From: Cryptomeria japonica
Lineage: Eukaryota; Streptophyta; Pinopsida; Cupressales; Cupressaceae
DNA: 64,000 nt
Reading direction: 5' to 3'
Assembly (NCBI RefSeq): GCF_030272615.1
Contig: NC_081415.1
Coordinates: 603,467,644 to 603,531,643 of the forward strand
Shown: piece by piece, positions 22,178-33,530 of the stretch
How positions within the stretch are numbered: the stretch's first letter is position 1
Layout: every line of letters starts with the position of its first letter
Translations under genes and position numbers: made by a program
The notes under the pieces: generated by a model
What the model was told of the DNA's origin: nothing
Database searches by the model: none
The model's input: the letters and a program-made list of their open reading frames with translations, nothing else

Positions 22178-23310
22178 TTAGTTAGATGAAGAGTCTCCTA
22201 CCAGTGGAGTGTTACTTTGTTCTATCGGTGGAGGAGTATTCCCATCAACATTCAGATCTCACTTTCTGATCTATAGTTTTGAGAATTCTTGCTTTGCCTC
22301 TTCAATTTTGTCTTTACCTTTCAAACTAGGATCTTTGTTATTTTCCTGTGATGCCTTACTTCTACAAAATTTTGCAATATGTCCAATTTTTTTACAGGCA
22401 TAACAAGTCACATTGTTCTTCTGAATAGCTTTCCCATATCCCATGCCAATATATGTTCTACATTGGTTAAATAAGTGTCCAAATCTTCCACAAACATAAC
22501 ATCTTACATTCATTCTTCAATTTTCTTAATTATGACCAACTTTCTTGCATGTTGAACATTGACTAGTGGGTGTATTAGTGTTCTGATGATTTCTATATCT
22601 ACATTGATTTTCTCTATGACCATACTTGTTACAGTTAAAGCATTTTCTATTAAATTTGTAAGCAATAGGTTGTCTTACTAGTTTGCTATGATCATGATTG
22701 TTTGCAGTATCGGAGCTTTCACCAACTTCAAAGCCAAGGCCATTTGTATCACCATTAGGTTTCTGATTCTTCAGCATGTCACCAAGTTCTTCCGAACTTT
22801 TCTTGAATTTCTCCTTGTGTTGATTTGCAGTAGTTTGTTCATTCTCCAAGATTCCTTTCTATCTCATGAGTTCAATTCTGTCATTTTGTGTGTGCATAAG
22901 ATCTGTCTTCAACATATCATTTTCATGACTGAGTCTTGTGTTTTTATTTCTAGCATCATTTAGTCTTCTAACCAAGTCTTCTTCATTCTTTTTTATATCC
23001 TCAATTTCTTTACAAAATCTCATAGTCATGTCTTGCATCTCATTCTTTGTTGTATTGATTTCTTGTCTTAGCTTTTTTACTAGATCATTAAGAGTTTCCT
23101 TTTCATTTTCCTCATTCTGCATTTTTTCACATAGTTCTCTTCTCTTGTTCCTTGCAATAGTAAAATTCTCTTGAAGTGCTTGAATAATATCCTAAGAAGC
23201 CTTTAGATCATCTTCAAGTTCGATATTTTTCACCTTTTCTGCATCATAGTCTGTAAGAGTTGTTTCCAATTGCTTTCTCAAGTTTTCAATCTCTACCGGT
23301 GACAAGATCT
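22178..23310 (-). pseudogene. X2 gag-like protein with four CCHC knuckles
   Basis: One frame runs from ENLRKQLETTLTDYDAEK to VGDSSSN with about six stops. The expected ATG is ATT here (EIENLRKQ against MENLRKQ in X1 and X3), so the start is lost. The first half is Lys/Glu-rich coiled coil (EEDLVRRLNDARNKNTRLSH). Four knuckles follow: CFNCNKYGHRENQC, CSTCKKVGHN with its last Cys replaced by a stop, CYVCGRFGHLFNQC, and CYACKKIGHIAKFC. This is the best-preserved knuckle set of the three copies. The 300 bases between its end and ORF2 show no feature. Confidence 0.8.
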
Positions 23311-23346
23311 TCCTCAAGCTGTTAGGCTTCTGAAAATAGAGGACCA

Positions 23347-23358
23347 AACTTTGATACA
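23347..23358 (-). other. X2 primer binding site, decayed
   Basis: Minus-strand TGTATCAAAGTT at the position of TGGTATCAGAGC in X1 and X3, three bases inside the LTR. Confidence 0.7.
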
Positions 23359-23361
23359 AAT

Positions 23362-24051
23362 TGTTAGAATTCCCAAAGATACTGAGAGGGGGGGGTGAAT
23401 CAGTATCTAATCGGTTTATAAATTTACTTGACTTAAAACATGAAAAGCATATTAAAACTGTGTACCGGTAAACAAGAAATAATGCAGTAAACAAGAATAA
23501 CAACAACCACATCATAAGCACACCATAACACATTATTTTAATGAGGAAACCCGATGTGGGAAAAACCTTGGTACGATTTGTGACCCACAATATTTGCTTA
23601 TTGGCCAATAAGGGAATATTACTCTTATAATAGGGGCCTGCACATGTAGGAAGGCCAAGTGCCTAGAGCTCACTAGTCAATTTAAAAAGAAGTCACACAG
23701 ACTTACAAAAAATGGATTATACTAATCCAATGTCTTGGACTGCTTCAGATCAGCATCTGCTATGCTAGATTCAGTACCGGTTTAAGCTCTACTACAACAT
23801 AAACCCTTAACCAATATTTCACATATTAGGTTGGCTCACAATGATTTTACAATTAATTACAAAACACATTTTAAACAAAATTGAAGTCGGCCAAGGTGTC
23901 GATATCCTTCCTTTCACTGTCGATGTTTTGTGTGCCGGTGTAGAGTCTGTCTGTCGATGATGGTGCCAGTATCATATGATTGCAAGGTTGCCATCAATGA
24001 CAAAACCTTCAATCACCTACAATTTCTCATTAGAGTGTGCATTTTCCAAAA
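23362..24051 (-). repeat. X2 5' LTR
   Basis: Starts TGTTAGAATTCCC on the plus strand and ends TTTTCCAAAA, where the partner has TTTGCCAACA. It contains the blocks GGAAACCCGATGTGGGAAAA and AAGGCCAAGTGCCTAGAG that are also present in copia C2 LTRs. Confidence 0.85.
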
Positions 24052-24135
24052 GATTCTTATATTCTCCAGGATATACATGGTGATAATCTTGAATTTCATG
24101 TTCATGGACAATTCTTGAAGCTCTACTTTTCTTGA
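24052..24135 (+). pseudogene. G integrase C-terminal tail
   Basis: DSYILQDIHGDNL ... VHGQFLKLYFS then TGA at 24133. This continues KWGED from 17550 across X2 and has the usual gypsy integrase ending (HGQFLKLYF). It also proves that 17553 and 24052 were once adjacent. Confidence 0.85.
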
Positions 24136-25690
24136 ATGTAGTTATCATTCATGAGCATTAGTTAGGTTTTGTATGTATTAGTGTAGTTTCCTTTCAATTT
24201 AAGTTACCTTGTCCAAGTAATTTCTTTTTGGTCAGCTCTATAATTTGTCTGCTTCACCCAAAGATTCTAGTTTCTCATCTCATTTCTATGAAATGAACAT
24301 CCAACGTCCCCAACTAGAGCCACTAATAGGACCTAAAATTATTTCTTGCATAATTTGGTCATTTTGGTTTTATTTTTCCCTATCAAGTTTTCAAGGTTTG
24401 TTTTAGGGGCTGTGTCCTTTCTTGATTAAGTCTTGGTATGAAGGAAAGTCTTTGGTCCCTTTTTATATTTTGTCATTGCTTTTTTCTCACTTAAGGCCAA
24501 GGGCACCACTTTTGTTGGCAGGGCCATTTCATTCCCTAAGTATTAAGTGGTGGTCAACCGGTTTATGAAATATGATTTTCCTTAGTCATGCATATAAAAT
24601 TTCTGTATGACCAATCTCCCTTTAACTATTTGTGCCTGCGCTTATGTTTTACTAAGTCCAAAAGTCCTAAGTATTTTGGTGGGTTGTTAAAGACAAAATG
24701 AATCTAACAGTTTGACTTCCCCATGATCAAAGATGCAAGGATTATAAAGACCACAACATCATGAGATTGTGCCACGTGTTTTCAGCAGAAATCAATAAGA
24801 TTGGTAGTATAACTGGTTGAATTATTGTGTTACTAGTTCTCAGGCGGTAAAGGACAATTTACTAATAGTCTTATCAATTTGCCCATGTTCAAAATGAACT
24901 GAGATGTTTTCTCCTAAGGTAAAACTTGCTTGATTTTTAATTTTGGAGAAGTTAACAGGCATTGCATGCAAAGCAGCAAAGTTTGAATAGATCTGATGGC
25001 CCCCATATCCCTGTGATGGAATTTGCAAGGATGTTATAGATCGTAGCATTGTGAGATGATGCCAAGTGTCCCAGGCTAACCAGGAAGGCTTACGATGGGG
25101 ACGTTGATGGAATCTAGTTGAAAGATGATGTGGTGCTGATTAGTCATGATTTTGTGGGTCGATTGATATAAATGGAAATTCAAGTGCCGAGTTGACAAGA
25201 GATGATCATTGGATTTGCCAACTTGGAAGATGATCGATGACTAGGTTTTAAACTTTTTAAAATGTAAAGTTATGAGCTATTGTTTCGCTTGTGCAAGTAG
25301 TAATGGCAGATGAGACATTTGTGTTCTTTTCCAGCTAATAATTAAAGACTCTTAAAAGGATTTTCTTCATCCATAAAAGATTTCATAGCAATCCAGAAGG
25401 TTTTCTTACTACTGAAGAAGGTTGAAATGACTCTCTACGACACAAAATTGTCATCTCTGGCGAAAATCAAAGCAGTAAGTTTATCCGAGCTCTCCATATG
25501 TTCTTAAAATAAATTGATATTAAAATTATGCATAAAGTTGTAAGAAGAGATTTCAATTTGTTCTAGGGTTAGGTGTTAGATAGAGAGTAGTGAAATTTGT
25601 GTGAATTAATCTAGTAATTTAAAATCTTGTACTATCCCTAGTTTTTCCTTCCTAAATTTGGAGTTATAGTATAAATCCCTAGTTGCAAAA
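24136..25690 (+). other. G spacer between integrase and ORF-X, no gene seen
   Basis: About 1.55 kb without a supported ORF or repeat. It may hold the splice or promoter signals needed to express ORF-X, but none can be assigned. Short minus-strand ORFs here have no homologous pattern. Confidence 0.5.
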
Positions 25691-28383
25691 GATGGATCCC
25701 TCACAAAAACATTTATATGAAAAGAAATATATATGATTATTTCTTGGACCAATTGAATCCCTCTACAAATGTTAAACAACAGGGATAGAGGTTTGTGAAT
25801 GGAAAAACCCTAGGGGAAGGGTTAACTGACAAAGAATTTTGCTTTACGAATGCTAATATACCAAGGACTGGGTTAGAAATGTTCAAGACATGGTATGGAC
25901 AAAGGAATTTGCGTTCTCCATTATCTAGTCCTTGGCAGTATGATTTGGGCAAGTTGGTAGTACCAGGTGTTTTCATGGATGTCGACCTACTCAAAGTTAT
26001 TGCAAACTTATATGACCCTGTTTCAAGGGTTATTAGGGGGAATGATGGATAAATTCTACTAACCATTTGAAGGGAAGAGTTCCAAGATATTTTTGATTTG
26101 TATGAACCATCTCTGAATGTGGTACAGATAGATTTAAATGAGCAAAAGGCAGAGTATTACAAGATGAGGGAATTCATTAGAAATAATTTCCTTCCAATTC
26201 ACTTAGCCAGAGTAGGGAATACAACATACCATATTAGCCCTAGCTCAGAGGAGATATTCCCAAATGGTGCTTTTTCTCCTTATTTTTAGGCTACTTTCTT
26301 CTTTGTGTGTCAAATATTGGGTTTTAATCCCATTACAGTGATGCCGCATGATTTTATGTAAATGGCTATGCAAATACAACATCCAGACTATATAGTAGTC
26401 TTTGACTTTGCCCCTTACCTTGAGGAAAAGATTCATGGGGGGTTACTAGCCATTAAGAATCAAGTAGCTAGTGCAAAATTCTCCTGGTATTCCTTACTCT
26501 TGTATATGTTCCTTTTTAGGAATGTAGATTACTTTGAAGGTACCATGAACCTCAAAAAGACAATTGATAACAAGGAGATTCCAGTGTAGTTCTGGAGCAC
26601 AGATATGTCTTGGGATAGACACAAGGCTATCTTTATAAGGTTTGAAAACAATTTTGCTTCTAGGTTGAGGCAAAAGTTGATAGTAAATCCACCAAGGATT
26701 CCTAAGTAACTACATGATTTTGTGAAACCCAAGGAGAGGTTACCTCTTCCTAGGATTAAACATAATTGGGGGGATTTTATCCCTTACTCTATAGGTACTA
26801 TTATTAGGATCTATGATTTCTCCATACATCCACATATACTGCCCTTCAATGTTCCTCTGAGAATGGGTTTTGCTGAGGTGATGTAGAAAATAGGATACAT
26901 TCAGGATAAGGATTTAATAGGAAAGGGAAAAGGAACAATTTTCCTAGATTACACTATTATCCCTTACTTTGTAATTCTAAAAGGAGGATATGAGAAATTT
27001 GACAAATTCTTTGCTCCATATCATTTGAAGGTGAGTATAGCTAGAAACAGTGATCCTGAGGGGTTTTACAAAACTTTTAGAACAAGAAAAAAAGGAACTT
27101 TGTTGCCCCATGTGCATAATTTTCCGGAGGACTTAATCAGGTATTAATTTGATTCCATAACTCAAGAATGGAGAAAAGAGAAGTGGATAATATTTAGAAA
27201 ATTATTTTCTACTATCCAAAAGATGGATCCAAAATATAACCCATTAAAGGATTTTTCCCTATTCTGTGCCAAGATTGATTTTGTTATGAAAAGTTTTGAT
27301 GAGTTGAAGAAGATTTTAAAGGAGAAGATAGCCAAAATTGAATAAGTTCGTGTCCAAAAACAATCAAGCTCACAACCTCCTTTATCTCAGAGAGAAGGTG
27401 GCATGGTATCAGGAAGGTCTATTCAAGAATCTTCTCAAAAAAGAGAAAGAGAAGAAATAAGTGATGAAGAGGATAGTAGAAATGACAGTGGAAGATTAAT
27501 AAGGAGAAAGGGTAAGAAGATGATGAGTTTAGAGCCTTTTCCTAAGATATAAACTAAGCCTCTTCAAGGAATTGGGATCATTGATTTTGAAGATTCTGAC
27601 ATAAGTCCTTCACCATCAACTGTATCATTTTTTCCAGTAAGGCAGGGTGAGGAATAAATGGAGGAAGATATGTTCATTGCAACAAGTGTAGAAATGCAAT
27701 TTGTTGTTCCTACCTTTTCTTCTAATTTGGAGTTGGATCTTACTCCCTTGGATATCCAGGGTAAAGCCTTCAAAGATGCAAGAAAGGAGGCATGTGATAA
27801 ATTCCTTAAGGAGGATGCTTTCGTAAGAAGCCCAGCCTTTTTACTGTTAGTATGGAAGACAAAGGTTGAGGAGTACAAAAGAAGAATTACTGAGAAGAAG
27901 GCCCAAAGGCAAGACATATCAGATCAAGAAAACCAAGAGGAAGTAAAGAATGAAATGAGGAAAGAATATAAGGAAATCACTATTGATGAGGGTAGGAAAA
28001 TTGTAAGTCAGGTTGGAGTTTTGATCTTTCCAGAATGGGACATAGTAGATGTAGTGGCATTTTTTATAATGAGGAAATCAAAGGGTCGACCTTCCAATCC
28101 AAAAGAAGAGGAAAGGTTAGCATTAAGAGAATTAGATTTTGTAGATGATTATGCAACCTTGGCAATATGGGCACTAGAGGAAGGGCCTAGGAAGCCTAAC
28201 ATTAGTAATTAAAACCCAAACTTGAGGGGAAGCCTAGTTATAAAAAGATCATCTGACACATCAAGTGTAGAGGCTACAAAGTTAAATGTTGATGTTGCCA
28301 AACTGGCACATGAGAGCACAAAAAAGGAGGCTTCAGAGAAGGCTGAGCTGACAAAAAAGTTTGACAAGATTTTTAATGATTAT
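25691..28383 (+). pseudogene. G ORF-X, N-terminal 890 codons (unknown, sense, after integrase)
   Basis: Likely start ATG 25691 (MDPSQKHLYEKKY), then a small indel in an AT run near 25727. From there one frame is held to 28383 despite about a dozen stops, nearly all TAG or TAA where Gln would fit. Readable parts include FCFTNANIPRTGLEMFKTWY, QYDLGKLVVPGVFMDVDLL, RNNFLPIHLARVGNTTYHI, KHNWGDFIPYSIGTI, EKFDKFFAPYHLKVSIA, a Ser/Arg/Glu-rich linker near 27360-27500, and a charged helical part with RPSNPKEEERLALRELDF. N interrupts it at 28383. I do not recognise the family. There is no clear signal peptide or strong membrane segment, so an env label is not supported. Confidence 0.7.
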
Positions 28384-30106
28384 TGTATATAGGAAAATGG
28401 AAATGCATCAAAGCAATATTAAACTAGCTCAACCACAAAAACTAGATTGCAATGATAATGAAATCCTAAAAACATTCAATAAAGGCATGAAGATGAAATA
28501 CTAAAACAAAATGCAAACCAAATCATGTATCTCCTTCATTGTTCCTCCATTGTTCTTCTTTCTCCTTCAAATTACTTTGTTTGTGGATCTCACCTACAAG
28601 TGCAAAATGCAAGTATGAAAGCAAGCAAGATTGACAAGATGAAAATTGTAGCATAAGGATACTAGAAGCATGGTTTTCGTTTTTTTTGATTGAAGAAACT
28701 CATCCAATTTATAGACAAATTGGAGAGAGGACAAGATTAGAATGAAATTGATTCGAATGGAAATTCAAATCATGAATGGCAAAATTATGACAAATTATGA
28801 CAAAATTGACTTGCAAGATTGATTGATTGACAAATTATGACAAAATTGACATGCAAGGTTGATTGATTGACAAATTATGACAAAATTGAAATTCCATTCC
28901 CATGAAATTAGGGGAAATATTAGAAAAATTGAAGAAAATAGGAGAAATAGAAAATTAGGAACTAGGAGAAATTAGTAAATTGGAAAAAAAGATGAAATAG
29001 AAATTAGGTGAATTAATTAATAGGTTTTCATCCATTAATTAATTCATGAAAAAGACCTAGGACTAAATAAATAGATTTATTTAACCCACAAAGAAGAAGA
29101 AAAGGATTAAATGATCAAATCATAAAACCCCAGAAATAAGAGGACCAGGAATTAGGTCAAGACAACTAGAAATTAATGTCGATTCGATCATGATTTTGAT
29201 TGACAAAGGACCAATGCTGATAAACAATTGAGATTGGTTGAAAAATTTACCAAGATTGACAAAGAGATCAAATTTATAGGTGCCAATTGATGAGGAACAA
29301 TGACTAATTGATCCAAATTGACATGATTGAAAAGGACAAGGATCGATGACAAATCGATTGCAAAATGACAAGATTGGCAAGGAGATCAAATTGATAGGCA
29401 CCAATTGACGAGGAATAATGACTAATTGATCCAAATTGACATGATTGAAAAGGACAAGGATCAATGACAAATCAATCACAAAATGACAAGATTGGCAAGG
29501 ACAAAGATCAATGGCGAATCGATCGCAAAATGACGAAATTGACAAGGACAAGGATCGATGATGAATCGATCACAAAATGATGAGATTGAAAAGAGGACAA
29601 GGATCGATGACGAATCGATCTCAAAATGATGAGATTGACAAGAGGACAAGGATCGATGATGAATTGATCACCAAATGATGAGATTAACAAGAGGACAAGG
29701 ATTGATGACGAATCAATCACAAAATGACAAGATTGACAAGAGGACAAAACCCTAATTCTATCATCGATTAGGATTGACGATGTCCAAAATGATGATAGAT
29801 GAGCATGCACATTTATGTGATAGGATAAGATTGACCAAAATCATAATTGAAGATTGTAATCGACAAGACCAAATTCGAAAGCAAGAAAAATGAGGAATGT
29901 AGAAGAAGGACTCGATGCTCACAAATGATAAAGACCAAGTTGAGAAAAATGAGGAATGCAGAAGAAGGACTCGATGCTCGCAAATGATAAAGACCAAATG
30001 TGCAACATAGAAGAAATGTTAATGTGACACAAGAACCCTAAAATAAGGCAATGCGCAGATGTTAAAGTATGACTCCGCAAGCATTGACCATTTTTAGATG
30101 TCTACA
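28384..30106 (-). repeat. N 3' LTR (1723 bp) with internal minisatellites
   Basis: Direct repeat of 42048-43762. It contains a 40-bp tandem unit (CAAATTATGACAAAATTGAC...) at about 28790-28890 and a unit of about 49 bp (GACAAGGATCGATGATGAAT...) at about 29480-29750. Copy numbers of both differ from the partner LTR. ORFs read through the second array are artefacts of the repeat. Confidence 0.95.
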
Positions 30107-30122
30107 TTTTGCCCCTCTTTGA
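30107..30122 (-). other. N polypurine tract
   Basis: Minus-strand AAAGAGGGGCAAAA lies directly before TGTAGACATC, the start of the 3' LTR. Confidence 0.8.
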
Positions 30123-31762
30123 GACAATGCGATTCTAAGCGTTGTTTTAAAGAACAATAATGAAGATGCCCCAGACAATAACAATGACATATGCATTCCC
30201 CCTCGAGGAATTGGCCAGAAAAATCCAGAAAAGAGGCCAAGTGATCGATAAGAATGATAGAAGATGATAGGTTCAAATGGATCAAATGGACTACCAAGAT
30301 TGATGGAAAAAATGTTAGTAAGAAGAAATTAGACAGAGGACAGTTAGATATGAAGGAAAACTTGCTTTTACAAATGCACATAAGTAGGTGAGAACCTTTA
30401 TTTATTGTAGCAAAGCGGATGCTGAGCATCATGGCATTGGCAGCCAGAGCTGGAACGCAACCCCTTTGGCAAAAGACAGACACATCACACACAAGGAATG
30501 AGTGAAACATCCTAGGGTGCATACATCAAGGGTCGAGGTATGTGTGGAGTTCACAAAGAAAACGTACTTATCACAGACACCCAATGATATAGTTGCCCCA
30601 GTTTGTGACAAACATTCCACAAACAACCAACAAGGAATGGGGACCATGAACCATCCCGGTCACTCTAAATCACTCAGTGACATCATCGAGCAACATAGGA
30701 ACATGATCGAAGCTAAAGATAAATCAATGAAAAGATAAGATGCACAAATTCAACCAAGTCAAACAAACACTCTGATCATCATTGTCAAAGGTGGAAATCA
30801 AGAATGATCATGTTGTCTGGTTTCAGGGAATGTGGTACCCCATCTAAGACAGGACACAATCTGGTTTCAAGTATACCACACCCTGTATAAGACCCATTAT
30901 AATGTGACAAGGACAAATGATATTGATGTTGATTGATTGACATGACAATTTTGATCAGTTTGAATGTCTAGTTTGATTGAAAAGTTCATCTATTAATGCG
31001 TGATTTCATTAAAGCACAATGTTTGATTGATTGTTGTTGGATTTATGCTCAGCGATCTGTCTATGCATAGAGGGGACCATTTATTGACAAAATGCAAAAT
31101 GCCAAAGAAATTGTTTTTAGATTTTGATTTTTGAAATTTTTTTGTTCGTTTTTCAGGACTTTATTTGACTTTTTAGGGATTTTTTCAGGACATTATTTGA
31201 TTTTTTAGGGATATTTTCAGGACATTATTTGATTTTTTTGGATTATTATGGGACATTATTTGATTTTTTTGGATTATTTCAGGACATTATGTGATTTTTT
31301 TGGATTATTTCAGGACATTATGTGATTTGAAAGCTCCAGTAATTGATCATGACAAGGGGCGCACACCCAATGAACATTTGAAAGATATATACAGCAACTA
31401 GGACCGAAACATATGCACAAGGACTGGAACCTGAGTATGCAAGACAATGATGTTGACCAATCACAAGCCTAGAATAGAACATTGGGTCAGGACAAGGATA
31501 AGCATGATAAGTCTGCGAGGGGGAAGTATAGCTAGGGGTCATGATAGATGATGGAGCAATAATCTTTTACACATGGCACCTGTTTGCCAGGTTTTCACCA
31601 TGGTACTTGCCCAAAGCGCCTATTTGCCAATTTTTCACTAGAGGGTGAATTATTTTTCTTTACTTTTGTTTTTTTTTTCACTTTTTTTTTTTTTTTTGTA
31701 TTTTTGAGTTTTTTTTTTTTGTATTTTTTCAAGATCATATTTGAAGAACTGCTGATAGAAAA
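30123..31762 (-). other. N 3' non-coding region
   Basis: About 1.6 kb between integrase and the PPT. No ORF in it shows family motifs. It holds a minisatellite at 31155-31328 and T-rich runs at about 31665-31730, the second giving a spurious Phe-rich ORF. Confidence 0.6.
31155..31328. repeat. Tandem repeat of 31-32 bp, about 5.5 copies
   Basis: Unit AGGACATTATTTGATTTTTT plus about 12 bases (GGATTATTTC). The first two copies have a TAGGGAT variant and the last two have ATTATGTG, so the array grew by local duplication. Confidence 0.85.
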
Positions 31763-33091
31763 CTATGTCCAATACTTTTGAAGGTGCATGCTATTTATAG
31801 GATCTGACAAAGGTTCACCTTCTGGGGTTGCAAGCTGATATGCCCCCGAGCCATAGGCTACAGTAACTATGAAAGGCCCAACCCAATTAGGCTCAAACTT
31901 TCCTTTGATGATGTCATTAGATTGTGTATTCTTTGGGTTCACCTTTAGGACCAAATCTCCCACTTCGCAGTGTCGCTCTTTGACCTTCTTATTATAAGAG
32001 CGACGAAGATGGTTTTGATATGCCTGCAAATGTGTCAGGGTTGTCTGACATTTCTCATCTAATATCTCAAGCTGATGCAACCAAGAGACTTTGTGCATTT
32101 CATCATCAATCAAATGTTGCAGGGAAACATGCAAAGAGGGAATTTCCACTTCCAAGGGTAAAATGGCTTCCGCACCATACACCAAGGAATAAGGTGTTGC
32201 ACCAGTAGGTGTGTGGATGGAAGTGCGATAAGCCCATAGTGTTGGATTCAACTATACATGCCAATCTCGACCAGCGTCATTGACAACCTTTTTCATGATC
32301 TTAATGATGGTTTTATTTGATGCTTCGGCTTGACCATTACTTTGTGGATAATAAGGACTAGAGAAACGGTGTTGGATGCAAAATTTTTCACAGAGTTCCT
32401 TGACATCTTTATTTTTAAATGGACGGCCATTATCTATGACAATTGCAAGGGGAACCCCATATCTGCATATGATATAATTCAATAGAAACTTTGAAATTTG
32501 AACACCAGTGATATAGGTCATAAGGATAGCCTCGATCCATTTTGTGAAGTATTCTGTGGCTGTGATGATGAATTTGTGTCCGTTTGCAAATGTCAAGTGA
32601 ATCTTGCCAATAAGATCTAATCCCCATTGAGAAAAAGGCCACAGAGATATGATAGGGTGAAGTTCTTGAGCTGGCGCATGAATGTAATTTCTATGTATTT
32701 GACATTTGTAGCATTTCTTAACAAAATCATGAACATCCTTTTCCATAGTGGGCCAATAATACCCAGCACGAATCAACTTTTTAGCTAGACTCAAACCATT
32801 GAAATGGCCCCCACATATACCATCATGAACCTCGTGTAAAGCCATTTGTGCCTTGTCAGAATCCAAACACCTGAGGAGGGTGTGGTCAAAGGAACGAAGG
32901 TAAAGGGTTTCTACGATGATGACATATTTGGTAGTTTGGCATATGAAGGCTCGGTGTTGGTTAGAGGAAAAGTTAGGTGGTAAGGTTTGGGATTTCAAAT
33001 ATTGATAGATGTCATTGCACCATGGGGAATTAGGACTAACAAGAACACACATCACATCTGCTGTCAAAATTTCAAAAGAAGGGACAAGCAA
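31763..33091 (-). pseudogene. N integrase
   Basis: Zinc region: VHDGICGGHFNGLSLAKKLI, GYYWPTMEKD, and CYKCQIH. The catalytic triad is complete: Asp in GLDLIGKI, Asp in VIDNGRPF, Glu in GQAEASNK. After a TAG at 32252-32254 (Gln expected) the C-terminal part continues in frame: LWAYRTSIHTPTGATPYSLVYG, then the chromo-like end with EPNWVGPFIV and INSMHLQKYW. Another TAG at 33092-33094 separates it from the second RNase H. With only these stops in an otherwise intact frame, this is the best-preserved integrase in the window. It would join the element DNA to the genome. Confidence 0.92.
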
Positions 33092-33109
33092 CTATTCGAC
33101 CAAAAATTC

Positions 33110-33530
33110 ACATTTATCCATATTGTGGGGCATATTTAACATGGAAGCAATAGTTGCCATCACATCTGCTGACTTGTTTTGAATTCTTGGAACTTGACTG
33201 AAATGGCTAGCTATAAATTTTGTCTTGAAGAAATCCACCATATGCTTGTAGGGAATAAGCTTTTCATCCTTCGTTTCATAAGCATCATTGACTTGATGGA
33301 TGACTAACTGGGAATCTCCATAGACTTGCAAATGTGTAATGTTCCATTAGATTGCTACTCGGAGTCCTGTGACCAAAGCTTCATATTCTGCAATATTATT
33401 GGTGCAATGGAAAATTATTCTGTAGGATTTGGGAATAGCATCACTTTGAGGGGTGACAAATAATATACCTACTCTGGACCCAAATTTGGTATGGGATCCA
33501 TCAAAATATAATTTCCATTCATTAGAAGAT
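33110..33530 (-). pseudogene. N second (archaeal-type) RNase H
   Basis: WKLYFDGSHTKFGSRVGILF opens the domain. Acidic residues are seen in YFDGS, NIAEYEAL, YGDSQLVIHQ and KSADVMATI, the DEDD set. A TAA at about 33344 replaces a likely Gln (VAI*WNI). It lies between RT-RNase H and integrase, the position expected for Tat elements. It would help remove RNA from RNA-DNA hybrids. Compare the G domain at 13661-14305, which lies before RT. Confidence 0.88.

Larger units (their letters stand above)
17554..24051 (-). mobile_element. X2: complete family X element in G integrase
   Basis: A 6.5-kb element with LTRs of 744 and 690 bp, a PPT, a degenerate PBS and two ORFs. Flanking bases GATTT (17549-17553) and GATTC (24052-24056) form a 5-bp TSD with one change, and the G integrase frame continues across the insertion. 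Internal length is about 5.1 kb, yet no protease, RT, RNase H or integrase motif was found in either frame set. It is therefore non-autonomous but coding, unlike a typical non-coding LARD; TR-GAG elements are the nearest class I know. Confidence 0.88.

Noticed and set aside
25691-28212. TAG and TAA reading as Gln throughout ORF-X, as in an altered genetic code
   Set aside because: The same elements have TGA and frameshift lesions too, and neighbouring intact ORFs use ordinary stops. Decay by C-to-T change in a plant explains it without code change.
28790-28890. Direct repeats resembling a CRISPR array
   Set aside because: The units are contiguous without unique spacers and lie in a plant LTR.
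29120-29997. Minus-strand ORFs with repeated CDRFVIDPCPFQSC-like text (also 42825-43736)
   Set aside because: They are translations of the tandem repeats in the N LTRs and share no gene-like feature.
30094-30647. Minus-strand ORFs of 142 and 72 residues near the N 3' LTR
   Set aside because: They overlap the PPT and LTR end and carry no family motif.
31584-31781. Phe-rich plus-strand ORF
   Set aside because: It is made by T runs in the N 3' region.
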